NCBI GenBank assembly: GCA_019637115.1
Contig: JAHBWH010000026.1
Coordinates: 1-63,805, forward strand
Direction: 5' to 3'
Origin: Myxococcales bacterium
GTDB lineage: Bacteria; Myxococcota_A; Polyangia; Polyangiales; Houyiibacteriaceae
DNA: 63,805 nt
The notes beneath the pieces were generated by a model. That model did not search any database, was not told the origin of the DNA, and saw only the letters and a list, made by a program, of their open reading frames with translations. A program made the translations under genes and the position numbers. Below, one piece after another: positions 1-9,187 of the stretch. Position 1 is the stretch's first letter, and every line of letters starts with the position of its first letter.

Positions 1-3000
1 CCAGGCAGCCAGGTGCGCCACGAGCTCGTCGCGCGCGAGCGCCCCTCCGTTTGGCTCGACGTCCGGCTCGACGTAGGCGCAGAGCCGCTTGTCGGCGCCA
101 GCTCCAGGCCAGGCGCGTACCACCGCGCGGCGCACCCGCGGGTGGCGGCAGAGCGCGACCTCGATCTCGCCCAGCTCCACGCGGTAGCCGCGGACCTTCA
201 CCTGGTCGTCGTTGCGGCCGATGAAGCAGAGCTGACCGCGCTCGTCGCAATACGCAAAATCTCCGGTGCGGTAGACGCGGCCGGCGCGCGCGAAGGGATC
301 CGCGGTGAAGCGCGCCGTGGTGAGCTCGGCCTGCCCCCGGCCCCCGTCCGAGAGGTACCCCTCCGCGAGCCCCGCGCCGCCGATCCAGAGCTCGCCGACG
401 AGCCCCTGAGGGCGCGGCTCCCCCGCGGAGTCGACGACGTAGGCATAGGTGCCCGGGAGCGGCCGCCCGATGGGCACGGGATGAACGGGCTCGTCGCCCT
501 CGTGCTCGTACACGGTCGAGGTGACGGCGGCCTCCGTCAGGCCGTAGGCGTTGAACCACCGCGGCCGCCTGCTCGCGCACCTCCCGAGGAAGAGCTCGAG
601 GTGGCGACGCGTCGCGACGTCCGTCCCTACGACGAGCCCCCTCAGCGCCGCTGGCAGCGGCGCGTCCAGACGCGCGAGGTGCTCCATGAAGCCGCCGAAG
701 AACGCCGTCGGCAAGTTCAGGAACGTCAGCTCGCGCTCCTCGACGAAGCGGCGAAAACCTTCGTAGGACTGGAGCAGGTTCGGCGGTGCGAGCACGACGG
801 TGGCGCCGACCGCGAGGGGGGCGAAGAGCTCCTCGATCGCGAGATCGAAGCAAGGGCTCGCGACCTGGAGCGCGCGATCGCTCGGTCCGAGGCCGTAGCG
901 CGCCGCGACCGCGGTCGCCTGCGTCGCGATCGCGCGGTGGGGGACGAGCACGCCCTTCGGGACGCCCGTGGAGCCCGAGGTGAAGATGAGGTAGGCGCCG
1001 CCCTCGCTCGTGGCGAGCACCTCGGCGCGAGGGCCTGCGACCGGTTCGCACCACGAAGCCTCGACGACACGCTCCTCGGCCTTCAACAGGCGCGCGGTCG
1101 CCTCGCATGCGCGAGACGTGAGCAGCAAACGGAGGCCCGCGGCGTCGACGACGTGCTGCAGCCGCTCGAGCGGCAGCGTCGGATCGAGCGCGACGAAGGT
1201 CGCACCCACGTCGAGGATCGCGAGCGAGGCGATGGTCGAGAGGAGGCCTCGCTCCATCGCGACGCCGACTCGATCGCCAGGCCCTACCCCCTCGCTCGAG
1301 AGGCGCGCGGCGAAGGCCGCGGTGCGCTCGGCGAGCTCCGCGTACGAGAGGGCCCCCTCGGCGTCTTCGAGCGCGCGGCCGCTCGGGTGCGCGTCGACGC
1401 TCGCCCGCCACAGCGCGGCCAGCGTCGGCGGGGCGCCCGGGGTCGCTGACGTGGGGTCGGAGAGGCCCGCCAACGAGAGCGAGCGGGCGCGCTCGCGCGC
1501 GTCCAGGATGGGCGCCACGGCGGCCTCGACGTCATGCGGGCCCGCAGCGACCACCTCGATCATCCGGCCGAGCCGCGAGAGCGCGTCGGACGAGATCCTG
1601 CCCTCGTCGGCGAGGAGGCTCGCCCGCCCATCCTCGGCGAGGTGCAGGAGCAGCTCCGCCTCGCCGGGCAAACCCTCGGGGCGCGGCCCTCCGAGCTGGA
1701 CACGCACCGGGAGCGCCGGCAGGTCGAGACCGAAGCGCAAGGGCAAGTCGCGCATCATCCCCCGACGCGCCTGCACGGCCGCGCGCTCATCCGCGACCGC
1801 GGCGAAGAAGAGCGCGACGTCTCGACGGGCGCCCGTCGGCAACGCGAAGGGCGCGTAGGGCAAATGGAGGCGCGCATCCCACGTCGAGTGCTCGGGCGTG
1901 TGCAATCCGAGCAGCGCTGGCTCGTCGGAGTCCATCGCGCGACGGAGGACGAGCGCGAACGCACCGAGCGGATCGACGAGCTCGGGCAGGACGAGCGTCC
2001 GCGCGCGACCCGCCCGCGACCCGCGCCCGAAGGGCGCGGGTGCGCCCGCGCCCTCTCGAAGGCGCGTGACGAAGAAGCGCTCGTGCGGCGCGAGCGCCGC
2101 GGATAGCCCGAGCGCGATCTGCAGGGGACTCGTGGCGAGTCGCGCGCCCACGGGCGGTAGGTCGGTCGGACGCCCATCGAGCGTGCGCGGCTCGCGGAGC
2201 ACGAGCGCCCCCTCGCCTGTCGCGACCGTCCAGCTCGCGCCGTCACGCCCGACGATCTCTCCCGGCACAGCACGTCCATCCGCGGCCACGTACCCGCCGC
2301 CGCGCACGACGAGCACCTCCCCCTCGGCCAGCGCGACCTTGGGCAGACAGAGCGTGTTGACCGACGGCCCGAAGTCGAGCGCGCGCAGCGTGCGATCGAG
2401 GTCACGCGCCGCGCGCGAGAAGTCCAGGGCGCCAAGTCCCAGCTCTGGCGCCGCGACGAGCGGCGAGGCGCTCGGCGAGAGCGCGCCACACGATACGCCG
2501 ACGTCGAGGGGCGCGGCGGTGTCGTCCAGCAGCCTGGGCAAGAGCGCCTCGAAGGCGGCGACCCCGACCTCGAAGCATTTGGCGTTCAGCGTGCCGGTCG
2601 TCTCGTCCTCGGCGATCTCGACCGGCCGCGTCGCGAGCACGGCCCGCGGCTCCCCGTCCACGCCCAGCTCGACCAAGCCCACGTGGTGCTGACGCGCGCC
2701 CGCCAGGATGGCCCGCGTGGTGGCGTGGTCGCCCACGTCCGGGCCGTCGTGATAGGCGATCGCCCGCCGAACGCGCGCGAGCTCCTGGCGCCCGAGCCCC
2801 CAGCGCCCGCTGAAGTCGAAGAGGAGGTCGACCCCCTCGTCGAGCCATTCGCGGAGCTGCTCGCGGCTCGACCCGATCTCGACGCCGAGCGGGTCGGCCC
2901 ACCGAGCGAGCCCCCCGTCGGCGCAGAGCACGCCACGAACGCGCAGGAGGCCGCGTGAGATCGCGACGACGCGTCGGCCGAACCCGCCTTCCCCCAACAC

Positions 3001-3015
3001 CACGCAGGAGCGCAA
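1..3015 (-). CDS. NRPS, formyltransferase-like + C-lobe + adenylation domain (3' end outside window)
   Basis: The frame is open to the left edge, with 1005 residues visible. Residues 1 to about 260 resemble a 10-formyl-THF formyltransferase (N- and C-terminal parts, with HDGP at 89-92). Next comes about 200 residues resembling only the C-terminal lobe of a condensation domain, with no HHxxxDG. The adenylation domain follows, with A3 FTSGSTGVPKG near 675 and A8 GRNDDQVKVRGYR near 940. The window cuts it before A10, so any carrier or later domain is outside. The domain order matches the NRPS at 15709-20274, so the two are paralogues, but the catalytic Asn of the formyltransferase (N90 there) is Ala here, which suggests a weak or lost formyl-transfer activity. 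I chose TTG 3015 because GGTGGAGGG lies just upstream and the homology begins at once. GTG 3003 or 3000 are alternatives. An in-frame stop at 3069-3067 bounds the gene. Amino acid specificity cannot be read safely. Confidence 0.85.
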   Translation of the reverse strand, partial: MRSCVVLGEGGFGRRVVAISRGLLRVRGVLCADGGLARWADPLGVEIGSSREQLREWLDEGVDLLFDFSGRWGLGRQELARVRRAIAYHDGPDVGDHATTRAILAGARQHHVGLVELGVDGEPRAVLATRPVEIAEDETTGTLNAKCFEVGVAAFEALLPRLLDDTAAPLDVGVSCGALSPSASPLVAAPELGLGALDFSRAARDLDRTLRALDFGPSVNTLCLPKVALAEGEVLVVRGGGYVAADGRAVPGEIVGRDGASWTVATGEGALVLREPRTLDGRPTDLPPVGARLATSPLQIALGLSAALAPHERFFVTRLREGAGAPAPFGRGSRAGRARTLVLPELVDPLGAFALVLRRAMDSDEPALLGLHTPEHSTWDARLHLPYAPFALPTGARRDVALFFAAVADERAAVQARRGMMRDLPLRFGLDLPALPVRVQLGGPRPEGLPGEAELLLHLAEDGRASLLADEGRISSDALSRLGRMIEVVAAGPHDVEAAVAPILDARERARSLSLAGLSDPTSATPGAPPTLAALWRASVDAHPSGRALEDAEGALSYAELAERTAAFAARLSSEGVGPGDRVGVAMERGLLSTIASLAILDVGATFVALDPTLPLERLQHVVDAAGLRLLLTSRACEATARLLKAEERVVEASWCEPVAGPRAEVLATSEGGAYLIFTSGSTGVPKGVLVPHRAIATQATAVAARYGLGPSDRALQVASPCFDLAIEELFAPLAVGATVVLAPPNLLQSYEGFRRFVEERELTFLNLPTAFFGGFMEHLARLDAPLPAALRGLVVGTDVATRRHLELFLGRCASRRPRWFNAYGLTEAAVTSTVYEHEGDEPVHPVPIGRPLPGTYAYVVDSAGEPRPQGLVGELWIGGAGLAEGYLSDGGRGQAELTTARFTADPFARAGRVYRTGDFAYCDERGQLCFIGRNDDQVKVRGYRVELGEIEVALCRHPRVRRAVVRAWPGAGADKRLCAYVEPDVEPNGGALARDELVAHLAAW

Positions 3016-3241
3016 CTTCCCTCCACCGCGCCCACGGCTCACCGACCTTGTACGCGCGAACTGTGCTCACAGGCAAGCAACATTTTTCCATCCGAAGCGG
3101 TCAGGCCGAGGTCCGACGCGCGGGGCCGACGTCGAGGTCGAGGACCGCGATCAACCGGTCGAGATACCTGTGGCGAGGCACGAGCCGTCCGCGGGAGCCC
3201 GTGACTGGCGATCGCGCGAGCGCTCGGTGTACAAGGCCCGC

Positions 3242-3766
3242 ATGCGAAAGGCGCGACTTCTCCTCTTCTTGGCGGCCTGCGGCGGCGCCGGCCCTTACGG
3301 ATTCGCGGAGACCTACGCTCCGCTCCGCGACGAGCGCGACCACCACCGTGACGCGTCGAACCTCAACTACGAGGAGATCCGGGGCGACGCGCGCGGCCAC
3401 CGCAGCACGTTGGTGGGCTGGTTCGGGACCGTCCAGCACATCGACGTGCAGGGCGATCGCGCGACCGTTCGGCTCGCGCACCGCACGCTGGCGCCGCGAA
3501 ACCTCTGCGCCGACGAGCGGACCTCCTCGTGTCGCGTCACGGTGAGCGAGCGCGAGGGAGGGACGTTCACGGCGACGATCCACCTCCGCCCCAGCGAGCG
3601 CGAGGGCGAAGAAAAGATCTGGGTGGGGTCGCTCCTGCGCGTCTTCGGTCACCCCACGGGCGACGTGAGCGACGAGGATGGCGTCGTCCTCTCGCCCGTC
3701 TACCACCGGCACTGGCCGCGCGGCTCCTTCGTCACGACCGCCGCGCGCGGCCAGATGCGACGCTGA
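3242..3766 (+). CDS. Predicted lipoprotein of unknown function
   Basis: This 174-residue protein begins with a lipoprotein signal (two basic residues, a short hydrophobic stretch, lipobox LAAC with Cys at about residue 12), so it is probably anchored in an envelope membrane. The mature part is hydrophilic and rich in Arg and Glu, with no catalytic motif I recognise. A longer frame upstream to 3170 exists, but ATG 3242 gives a proper signal peptide. The gene is divergent from the NRPS at the left edge, 226 bases away, and is followed by tandem intergenic repeats, so it looks monocistronic. Envelope location is well supported; the role is unknown. Confidence 0.7.
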   Translation: MRKARLLLFLAACGGAGPYGFAETYAPLRDERDHHRDASNLNYEEIRGDARGHRSTLVGWFGTVQHIDVQGDRATVRLAHRTLAPRNLCADERTSSCRVTVSEREGGTFTATIHLRPSEREGEEKIWVGSLLRVFGHPTGDVSDEDGVVLSPVYHRHWPRGSFVTTAARGQMRR

Positions 3767-3771
3767 CCGCT

Positions 3772-3907
3772 CAGCTTCCTTTGAGGGGCTGTCGCCAGGT
3801 CGCCAGCCCCTCCCCCACGGGGCATGACGCCCCCACGAGCCTACGCTCGCTCCGCTCGCTGCGCGCCGTCCGGTAGGGCGGCTTGCCAAAACGGCTGAGC
3901 TTCTCTT
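3772..3907 (+). repeat. Intergenic repeat, copy A
   Basis: This is the first of two head-to-tail copies. Each contains, in order, TTGAGGGGCTGTCGCCAG, a CCCCTCCCCCACGGGGCATG block, a segment reading CCTACGCTCGCTCCGCTCGC up to GTCCGGTAGG, and ACGGCTGAGCTTCTCTTCAG. The CCTAC/GTAGG ends are self-complementary. Copy A carries a short extra GGTCGCCA duplication absent from copy B. The repeat lies only between genes. Open frames across it are the repeat translated and are not genes. Confidence 0.85.
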
Positions 3908-4052
3908 CAGCTTCTTTGAGGGGCTGTCGCCAGCCCCTCCCCCACGGGGCATGACGCCCCGAGGGGCCCCCTCCCACGAGCCTACGCTCGCTCCGCTCGC
4001 TGCGCGCCGTCCGGTAGGACGGCTTGCAAACACGGCTGAGCTTCTCTTCAGC
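3908..4052 (+). repeat. Intergenic repeat, copy B (tandem with copy A)
   Basis: The second direct copy begins again at CAGCTTCTTTGAGGGGCT and keeps all blocks of copy A in the same order. It is about nine bases longer through an extra GAGGGGCCCCCTCC segment, and its right end touches the stop codon of the small reading frame at 4048-4122. A third, inverted and interrupted copy lies at 11272-11505. The 437 bases between the genes ending at 3766 and 4204 hold only these two repeats and that small frame. Confidence 0.85.
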
Positions 4053-4122
4053 GCCCGTTCCGCACTAGCTGCACCGCGAAGAACGCCCCGAACACCACGC
4101 TACCCAAGACGACGTACACCAT
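4048..4122 (-). CDS. Possible 24-residue single-span membrane peptide
   Basis: ATG 4122 is preceded by GGGAGGG seven bases upstream, a good ribosome binding site. The frame encodes 24 residues: a hydrophobic span (about residues 2-19, starting MVYVVLGSVV) followed by RNGR, as in small membrane proteins with positive-inside topology. The stop overlaps the end of repeat copy B. It lies downstream of, and on the same strand as, the gene at 4204-5289. There is no homology evidence, and a frame this short can arise by chance. The binding site and the composition are the only support. Confidence 0.35.
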   Translation of the reverse strand: MVYVVLGSVVFGAFFAVQLVRNGR

Positions 4123-4203
4123 CCCCGAACCCTCCCGACTCGCCCACGAGAAGAAGGCTCACCCGGATCGTGCGCGCTGCGCCATCCCCCGAACGGGGGA
4201 TGG

Positions 4204-5289
4204 TCACTCGGGCAGGATCACCATCGCGCGCAGGTTCGCACGGCCCTCCGCCTCCCTCAGATCGAGGTCAGGGATGACCACGACACGCTCCCCCCAGCGC
4301 GCCTGCGCGGCGTCGCGCACCCCCTCGAGCCACGCGTTGGCCGCGCCTCGCTCGAACGCGCCGGTCGGCGCCGCGGGCACCCCGCGCGCCCACGCCTCGA
4401 GCTCCTCGTCCTCCTCCGGTGAGGTCTCGTCCTCCCCTTGGCGAACGCGGATCGACGCGCGCCCGAAGGTGAACGCCGGCCCCTCGCGGATCTCGACGCG
4501 AGGGCTCGTCAGCCCCTCGGGCGAGGGCCCCGTCACGCGCGCCGCGAGGTGGCCCCGGTCGAGGTAGGCGCCGCGCCACGCCTCGATGACACGCATCGGC
4601 ACGTGGCCGTCGGGCCCGAGCGGGAGGACCTCCGCGCCCATCGCCTCGCGCGCGACCGTCCGCAGCGTCGCGTCGTCGATCTGCGCGTTGCCCTCGAAGC
4701 CGAGCGACGCGAGCGAGACCGTCGGCCAGGCCTCGACGCAGCGCCCGTCGCGCTCTTCGACGTGCACCTCGCGAAGCCGCTCGGCCGCGCCTGCGAGGAA
4801 GCGCTCGACGTCGCGCTCCTCGATCGCCTCGGGATCGCGGCCCTCGACGTTGCCGAGGCCTGCGGCGAAGACCTTCGTCGACAAGATCTGGCGCTTCAGC
4901 ACCCCGCGGAAGCTGGTGAGATCGAGGCCCTGCGCGAAGAGGGCCTCGCGCATCTGCTCGGGCGAGAGCCCGTTCGAGCGGCGAATGTGCTCGACCGCCG
5001 CGTCGACCTCCTCGTCCTCGACCGAGACCTCGTACCACTGGGCGAGCGCGTCGACGACGAGCCCGAGCATCACGTGCTGCTTCTTCTCGCGCAGCGAGCC
5101 GTCGCCGGGGATCCGTCGGGCCTCGCGCTCGACCTCGTCCTCGTCGACCCGCAGGCAGCCGAGGCGCACCTCGCGGCCGCTCTCTCCGCCGCTGCTCGCC
5201 GCCCCCTCGCGCGGGGTCTCCACGTCGCGCTCACGACCACCCGCGCACGCGAGCGAGAGGAGCAAGCTGAGGCTCAAAACCGTCTTCAT
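4204..5289 (-). CDS. Lipoprotein with SurA_N-like and POTRA-like domains
   Basis: The protein has 361 residues. The N-terminus (MKTVLSLSLLLSLACAGG) is a lipoprotein signal with Cys at 15, and this fixes the ATG at 5289 rather than the longer frame upstream. Residues of about 45-160 form a charged helical region like the SurA N-terminal chaperone domain (VEDEEVDAAVEHIRRSNG, then MREALFAQGLDLTSFRGVLK). From about 195 to 290 the sequence resembles a POTRA repeat of BamA/TamA proteins: a SLGFEGN strand, a Gly/Asp-turn helix, and VEIREGPAFTFG. I infer a periplasmic helper in outer-membrane protein handling. It is downstream of smc on the same strand (127 bases), but nothing shows cotranscription. 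Confidence 0.75.
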   Translation of the reverse strand: MKTVLSLSLLLSLACAGGRERDVETPREGAASSGGESGREVRLGCLRVDEDEVEREARRIPGDGSLREKKQHVMLGLVVDALAQWYEVSVEDEEVDAAVEHIRRSNGLSPEQMREALFAQGLDLTSFRGVLKRQILSTKVFAAGLGNVEGRDPEAIEERDVERFLAGAAERLREVHVEERDGRCVEAWPTVSLASLGFEGNAQIDDATLRTVAREAMGAEVLPLGPDGHVPMRVIEAWRGAYLDRGHLAARVTGPSPEGLTSPRVEIREGPAFTFGRASIRVRQGEDETSPEEDEELEAWARGVPAAPTGAFERGAANAWLEGVRDAAQARWGERVVVIPDLDLREAEGRANLRAMVILPE

Positions 5290-5416
5290 CTGCGTCCCAA
5301 CCCCGAGCCGGGCTCGCGCATTCCGTGCGCGCCCAGCTGCCCTTCGAGCAAGCGGAGTGCTTGCCACCCCCTCGCACGGCGTCAAGCCCGCGCGAAGAGG
5401 CGGAGCGAGCTGCGCC

Positions 5417-8400
5417 TCAGGCCACCGCCACGCTGCGATCGGTGCCCGGCACGGGACGATGCTCGCCGCGGAGCTCGACCGCGACCGTCTTCGAGATGCC
5501 CGGCTCCTCCATCGTCACACCGTAGAGCACGTCGGTGAACTCCATCGTGCGCTTCGAGTGGGTGATGACGATGAACTGGCTCCGGTCGGTCATCTGCCGG
5601 ATCGCCTGCGCGAACCGGCTGATGTTCGCCTCGTCGAGCGGCGCGTCGACCTCGTCGAGCAGACAGAAGGGGCTCGGCCGGTATTGGAAGAGCGCGAAGA
5701 TCAGCGCGACCGCCGTCAGCGCCTTCTCACCGCCGCTCATCAGCTCGAGCGACCCGAGCTTCTTGCCCGGCGGCTGCGCGATGATCTCGATGCCGCTCTC
5801 GAGCATGTCGTTCGGATCCGTGAGCTTCAGCTCGGCCTTTCCGCCGCGGAAGAGCTCGGGGAAGATGCGCTTGAAGCGCTCGTTCACCGCGACGAAGGCG
5901 TCCTTGAACATGCGACGGCTCTCGCGATTCATCTCGCGGATCGCCTTGTCGAGCTTGCGGAGCGCGTCCTCGAGGTCGTCCTTCTGGCCCTTGAGGTGAT
6001 CGTAGCGCTGCGACTTCTCCTCGTACTCTTCGATGGCCGTCAGGTTGATCGGCCCCATGCGCTCGATGAGGCGGAGCAGCTCCGCGACGCGCTCGCGCAC
6101 CTCGGCGGTCGGTAGCTCGCGGGCGTGGTAGTCGACGAGCGCGGTGCGCAGGTCGAGTCGGTGGCGCTCGTCGATCTGCTCGAGCAGATGCTCGAGCTCC
6201 ATCGAGAGCTCGCGGTCGCGGAGCGTCAGCTCCCCCACCCGGCCCGACACCTCGTCGATGCGTGCGCGGACCTGCCGCAGTCCCGCCTCCCCTGCCTGGA
6301 GCGACGTCCGCGCGGCGTCGTAGCGCGCGCGCACGCCGCCGAGCTCCTCGTGGGCGCGCATCGCCTCGCCGACGCGCTCGTGCAGCTCGCCGCGCGCGAG
6401 GTAGAGCTCCGCCGCCAGCCGCCCCTGCTCGGCGGCCCCCGCCGCGACGTCTCCGCGCAGGCGACCCTCGCGCGCGTCGAGGTCGTCGATGCTGCGCCCG
6501 AGCCGCTCGAGCGCGCCGCGATCGCTCTCGGCCCGCTCCCGCGCCTGCGCCGCCCGCACGCGCACCTCGGTGACGCGCGCCGACTGCTCCTCGACCGATC
6601 GCTGCCGCTGCGCGTGGACCTCCTGCGCCGCCTCGAGCTCGGCCGCCGCCTCGTCCCGGAGCGTCCGCGCGCTCTCGATCTCGCTCATGGCCGCGGCCTC
6701 TTCTTCGTCCGCCTCCACGAGCTGCCCCTCGAGGGCGGCCTGCTCGTCCGCGAGGCGCGACGCGCGGCGCTCGGTCTGCTGCGCGTCGTCCTCGGCGCGG
6801 CGCAGATCCTTCTCTGCCGTGACGATCGCGATCTCGTTCGCGTGCGCCTCGCTGCGCGCGCCGTCGATCTCGGCTTGCCGCGCCGCGATGGTCCGCCGCA
6901 GCTCGCCGTGCTCCTCGACCATCGCGTTCAACCGCTGGTCGAGGTCCGCGACGACGACCTCGAGCTCGCGCATCTCGCGCTTCATCTCGAGCATGTGCGC
7001 GCCGCTCTCGTCGCCTCGCCCACCCGTGAGCGTTCCGTCGGGCGCGAGCCGATCCCCCTCGAGCGTGACGAGCGTCTCTTCCAGCTGTCCCGAGCGATGG
7101 ACCCGCAACGCCGCGTCGAGGTCCTCGACGACGACGAAGTCGCCGAGGAGGTGGCGCACGAGAGAGTCGTCCTCCGGCTGGCGCCCGACGAGATCACAGA
7201 GCCGCCCGACGACGCCGTCGATCGCGGGGAGCGGACGCCGCCCGCCGACCGCGCGGCGGGGGTGGCGGGGCACGAGCGTCGCCCGCCCCTTCGCCTGCTC
7301 GCGGAGGAGCTGGAGCGCGCCGACGCCCGCCTCGACGTGGTCGACGACGACGTGCTGCAGCGCCTCGCCGAGCGCGCCCGCGAGCGCGGGCGTGAGCTCG
7401 GACGGGCACTCGAGCCGATCGGCGACGAGGCCCACGATGCCGCGCGCGCGCCGCGACGCCTCGCGCTCCTCGTTCGACGCCTTGGCGTGGCCGCCCGTCA
7501 TCAGCGCGCGGACGCCGCCCCCGACGCCCTCGAAGCGGGCGGCGATCTCCCGCAGCGAGCGCAGCCGCGAGCGCTTCTGCGCGAGCTCGTCGCGCAGCTT
7601 CTCGAGCTCCTGGTCCCGCTCGCGGATCCGCTGGCGCAGCGTGACGAGCTCCGCCTCCATCTCGGCCTTTCGCTCGGCCGTCGCCTGCTTGCCGCTCCGC
7701 AGACCGTCGAGCCGCGCCGCGAGCTCCTCGCGCTGCTGCGCCAGCTCCACCTGGCGGGCCTCGAGCTGCTCGCGCTCGGCGCGCATCCGATCGACACGCG
7801 CGCGCGCCTCTTGTCGGCGACGCTCGAAGCCGGCCAGCACCGCCTCGGCCCGCGCCTGCCGCTTCTCGGCCTCGGCCACGCGCCCCCGCGTCGTCGAGAC
7901 GACGCGCTCGGCTTCGGCCACGCCGAGCCGACGGCGCTCGAGCTCGCTCTGCTCGCGCTCGAAGATCGACGCGGCCTCGGCCTCGGCCTTCTCGAGATCC
8001 TCGAGCGCCGTGGCGAGGTGGTCGCGCTCCTCGACGAGCGCGCGGCGCTGGCCGATGAGCTCGCCGAGCTCGCGCTCGGCCAGCTGCTCGCGCTCCGCCA
8101 GCGAGCGGAGGCGCTCGACGAGCTGCTGGATGCGCCCCTCGAGCACGCGCACGGCGTTGTCCAGCTCGTAGGCGCGCGTCTGCGCGCGCTCGACCTGACC
8201 GCCGAGGACCTCGACGTCCGTGCGCTCGGCTTCGAGCTCTGCCTCGCGAACGCGGAACGCGAGGCGAGCGCCCTCCTCGGCCGCGCTCGCGGTGGTGAGC
8301 CCGTCACGGACCAGCCGGGTCTCGTTGAAGAGCTCGAGGTAGCGGAAGCTGGCGACGTAGAGCTCGAGGTCGCGCACCTCGTCGCGGTACTTCTTGTAGC

Positions 8401-9049
8401 GCTCGGCCTTCTGGGCCTGGCGCTGGAGCGAGCTCAGGCTCTTCTCGAGCTCCCCGAGGATGTCACCGACGCGCTGCAGGTTGGCGCGCGTCTGCTCCAT
8501 CTTCTTCTCGGCGGCCCGCTTGCGGACCTTGAATTTCGTGATGCCCGCGGCCTCCTCGATCATCGAGCGCCGGTCCTCGGGCTTGGACGAGACGATGAAG
8601 CCGATCCGTCCCTGCTCGATGATGGAGTAGGCCCGCCGCCCGACGCCCGTGCCGAGGAAGAGGTTCGTGATGTCCATCAGCCGGACCGGCGTCCGGTTGA
8701 TGAAGTAGTCGGAGCGACCCTGCCGATCGAGGCGTCGGGTGACCATGATCTCCGGGTAGTCCCGGTACTCGGGCGGGGCGAGTCCGTCGAGGTTCTCGAA
8801 GGTGATCGAGACCTCCGCGAAGCCGTGCGGCCCGCGGCTCTCCGAGCCGTTGAAGATCACGTCCTCCATCCCCTTGCCGCGGAGGCGGGAGGGGGACTGC
8901 TCGCCCATGACCCATTTGATGGCGTCGACGACGTTGGACTTGCCGCAGCCGTTCGGGCCGACGATGCCCGTCACGTCGTGGTCGAAGTGCAGCACCGTTT
9001 TGTCCACGAAGGACTTGAAGCCGATGATTTCGAGCTTGCGGATCTTCAC
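5417..9049 (-). CDS. smc: Chromosome segregation protein SMC
   Basis: This 1210-residue protein is the usual length for a bacterial SMC ATPase, which organises and segregates the chromosome as part of condensin with ScpA and ScpB. Visible features are Walker A GPNGCGKSN near residue 32-40, a long coiled coil (about 170-500), a hinge (about 505-680, with FEGVGGGVRALM at its start), a second coiled coil, the signature MSGGEKAL, and Walker B CLLDEVDAPLD near the C-terminus. The start is GTG 9049, with GGGAG a few bases upstream, and the protein opens with the typical KIRKLEIIGFKSF. No scpA or scpB is next to it. Confidence 0.98.
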   Translation of the reverse strand: MKIRKLEIIGFKSFVDKTVLHFDHDVTGIVGPNGCGKSNVVDAIKWVMGEQSPSRLRGKGMEDVIFNGSESRGPHGFAEVSITFENLDGLAPPEYRDYPEIMVTRRLDRQGRSDYFINRTPVRLMDITNLFLGTGVGRRAYSIIEQGRIGFIVSSKPEDRRSMIEEAAGITKFKVRKRAAEKKMEQTRANLQRVGDILGELEKSLSSLQRQAQKAERYKKYRDEVRDLELYVASFRYLELFNETRLVRDGLTTASAAEEGARLAFRVREAELEAERTDVEVLGGQVERAQTRAYELDNAVRVLEGRIQQLVERLRSLAEREQLAERELGELIGQRRALVEERDHLATALEDLEKAEAEAASIFEREQSELERRRLGVAEAERVVSTTRGRVAEAEKRQARAEAVLAGFERRRQEARARVDRMRAEREQLEARQVELAQQREELAARLDGLRSGKQATAERKAEMEAELVTLRQRIRERDQELEKLRDELAQKRSRLRSLREIAARFEGVGGGVRALMTGGHAKASNEEREASRRARGIVGLVADRLECPSELTPALAGALGEALQHVVVDHVEAGVGALQLLREQAKGRATLVPRHPRRAVGGRRPLPAIDGVVGRLCDLVGRQPEDDSLVRHLLGDFVVVEDLDAALRVHRSGQLEETLVTLEGDRLAPDGTLTGGRGDESGAHMLEMKREMRELEVVVADLDQRLNAMVEEHGELRRTIAARQAEIDGARSEAHANEIAIVTAEKDLRRAEDDAQQTERRASRLADEQAALEGQLVEADEEEAAAMSEIESARTLRDEAAAELEAAQEVHAQRQRSVEEQSARVTEVRVRAAQARERAESDRGALERLGRSIDDLDAREGRLRGDVAAGAAEQGRLAAELYLARGELHERVGEAMRAHEELGGVRARYDAARTSLQAGEAGLRQVRARIDEVSGRVGELTLRDRELSMELEHLLEQIDERHRLDLRTALVDYHARELPTAEVRERVAELLRLIERMGPINLTAIEEYEEKSQRYDHLKGQKDDLEDALRKLDKAIREMNRESRRMFKDAFVAVNERFKRIFPELFRGGKAELKLTDPNDMLESGIEIIAQPPGKKLGSLELMSGGEKALTAVALIFALFQYRPSPFCLLDEVDAPLDEANISRFAQAIRQMTDRSQFIVITHSKRTMEFTDVLYGVTMEEPGISKTVAVELRGEHRPVPGTDRSVAVA

Positions 9050-9187
9050 GGTCGCTCCCGGGCTGCGGCGCCCCCCTCACGGCGGCGGATCTGCCCCCCA
9101 GCGAGAGCAAGAGCGCCGCGTCGTCGAGCGCCATCCGTATCCCTTCGAGATCTCCACTGCAAGCATGGACGCGAGGAGCGGTGGCCG

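Noticed and set aside
3101-4033. Minus-strand open frame of 310 codons across the tandem repeats
   Set aside because: It is the repeat unit translated twice plus the antisense of the lipoprotein gene; it has no domain and no plausible composition.
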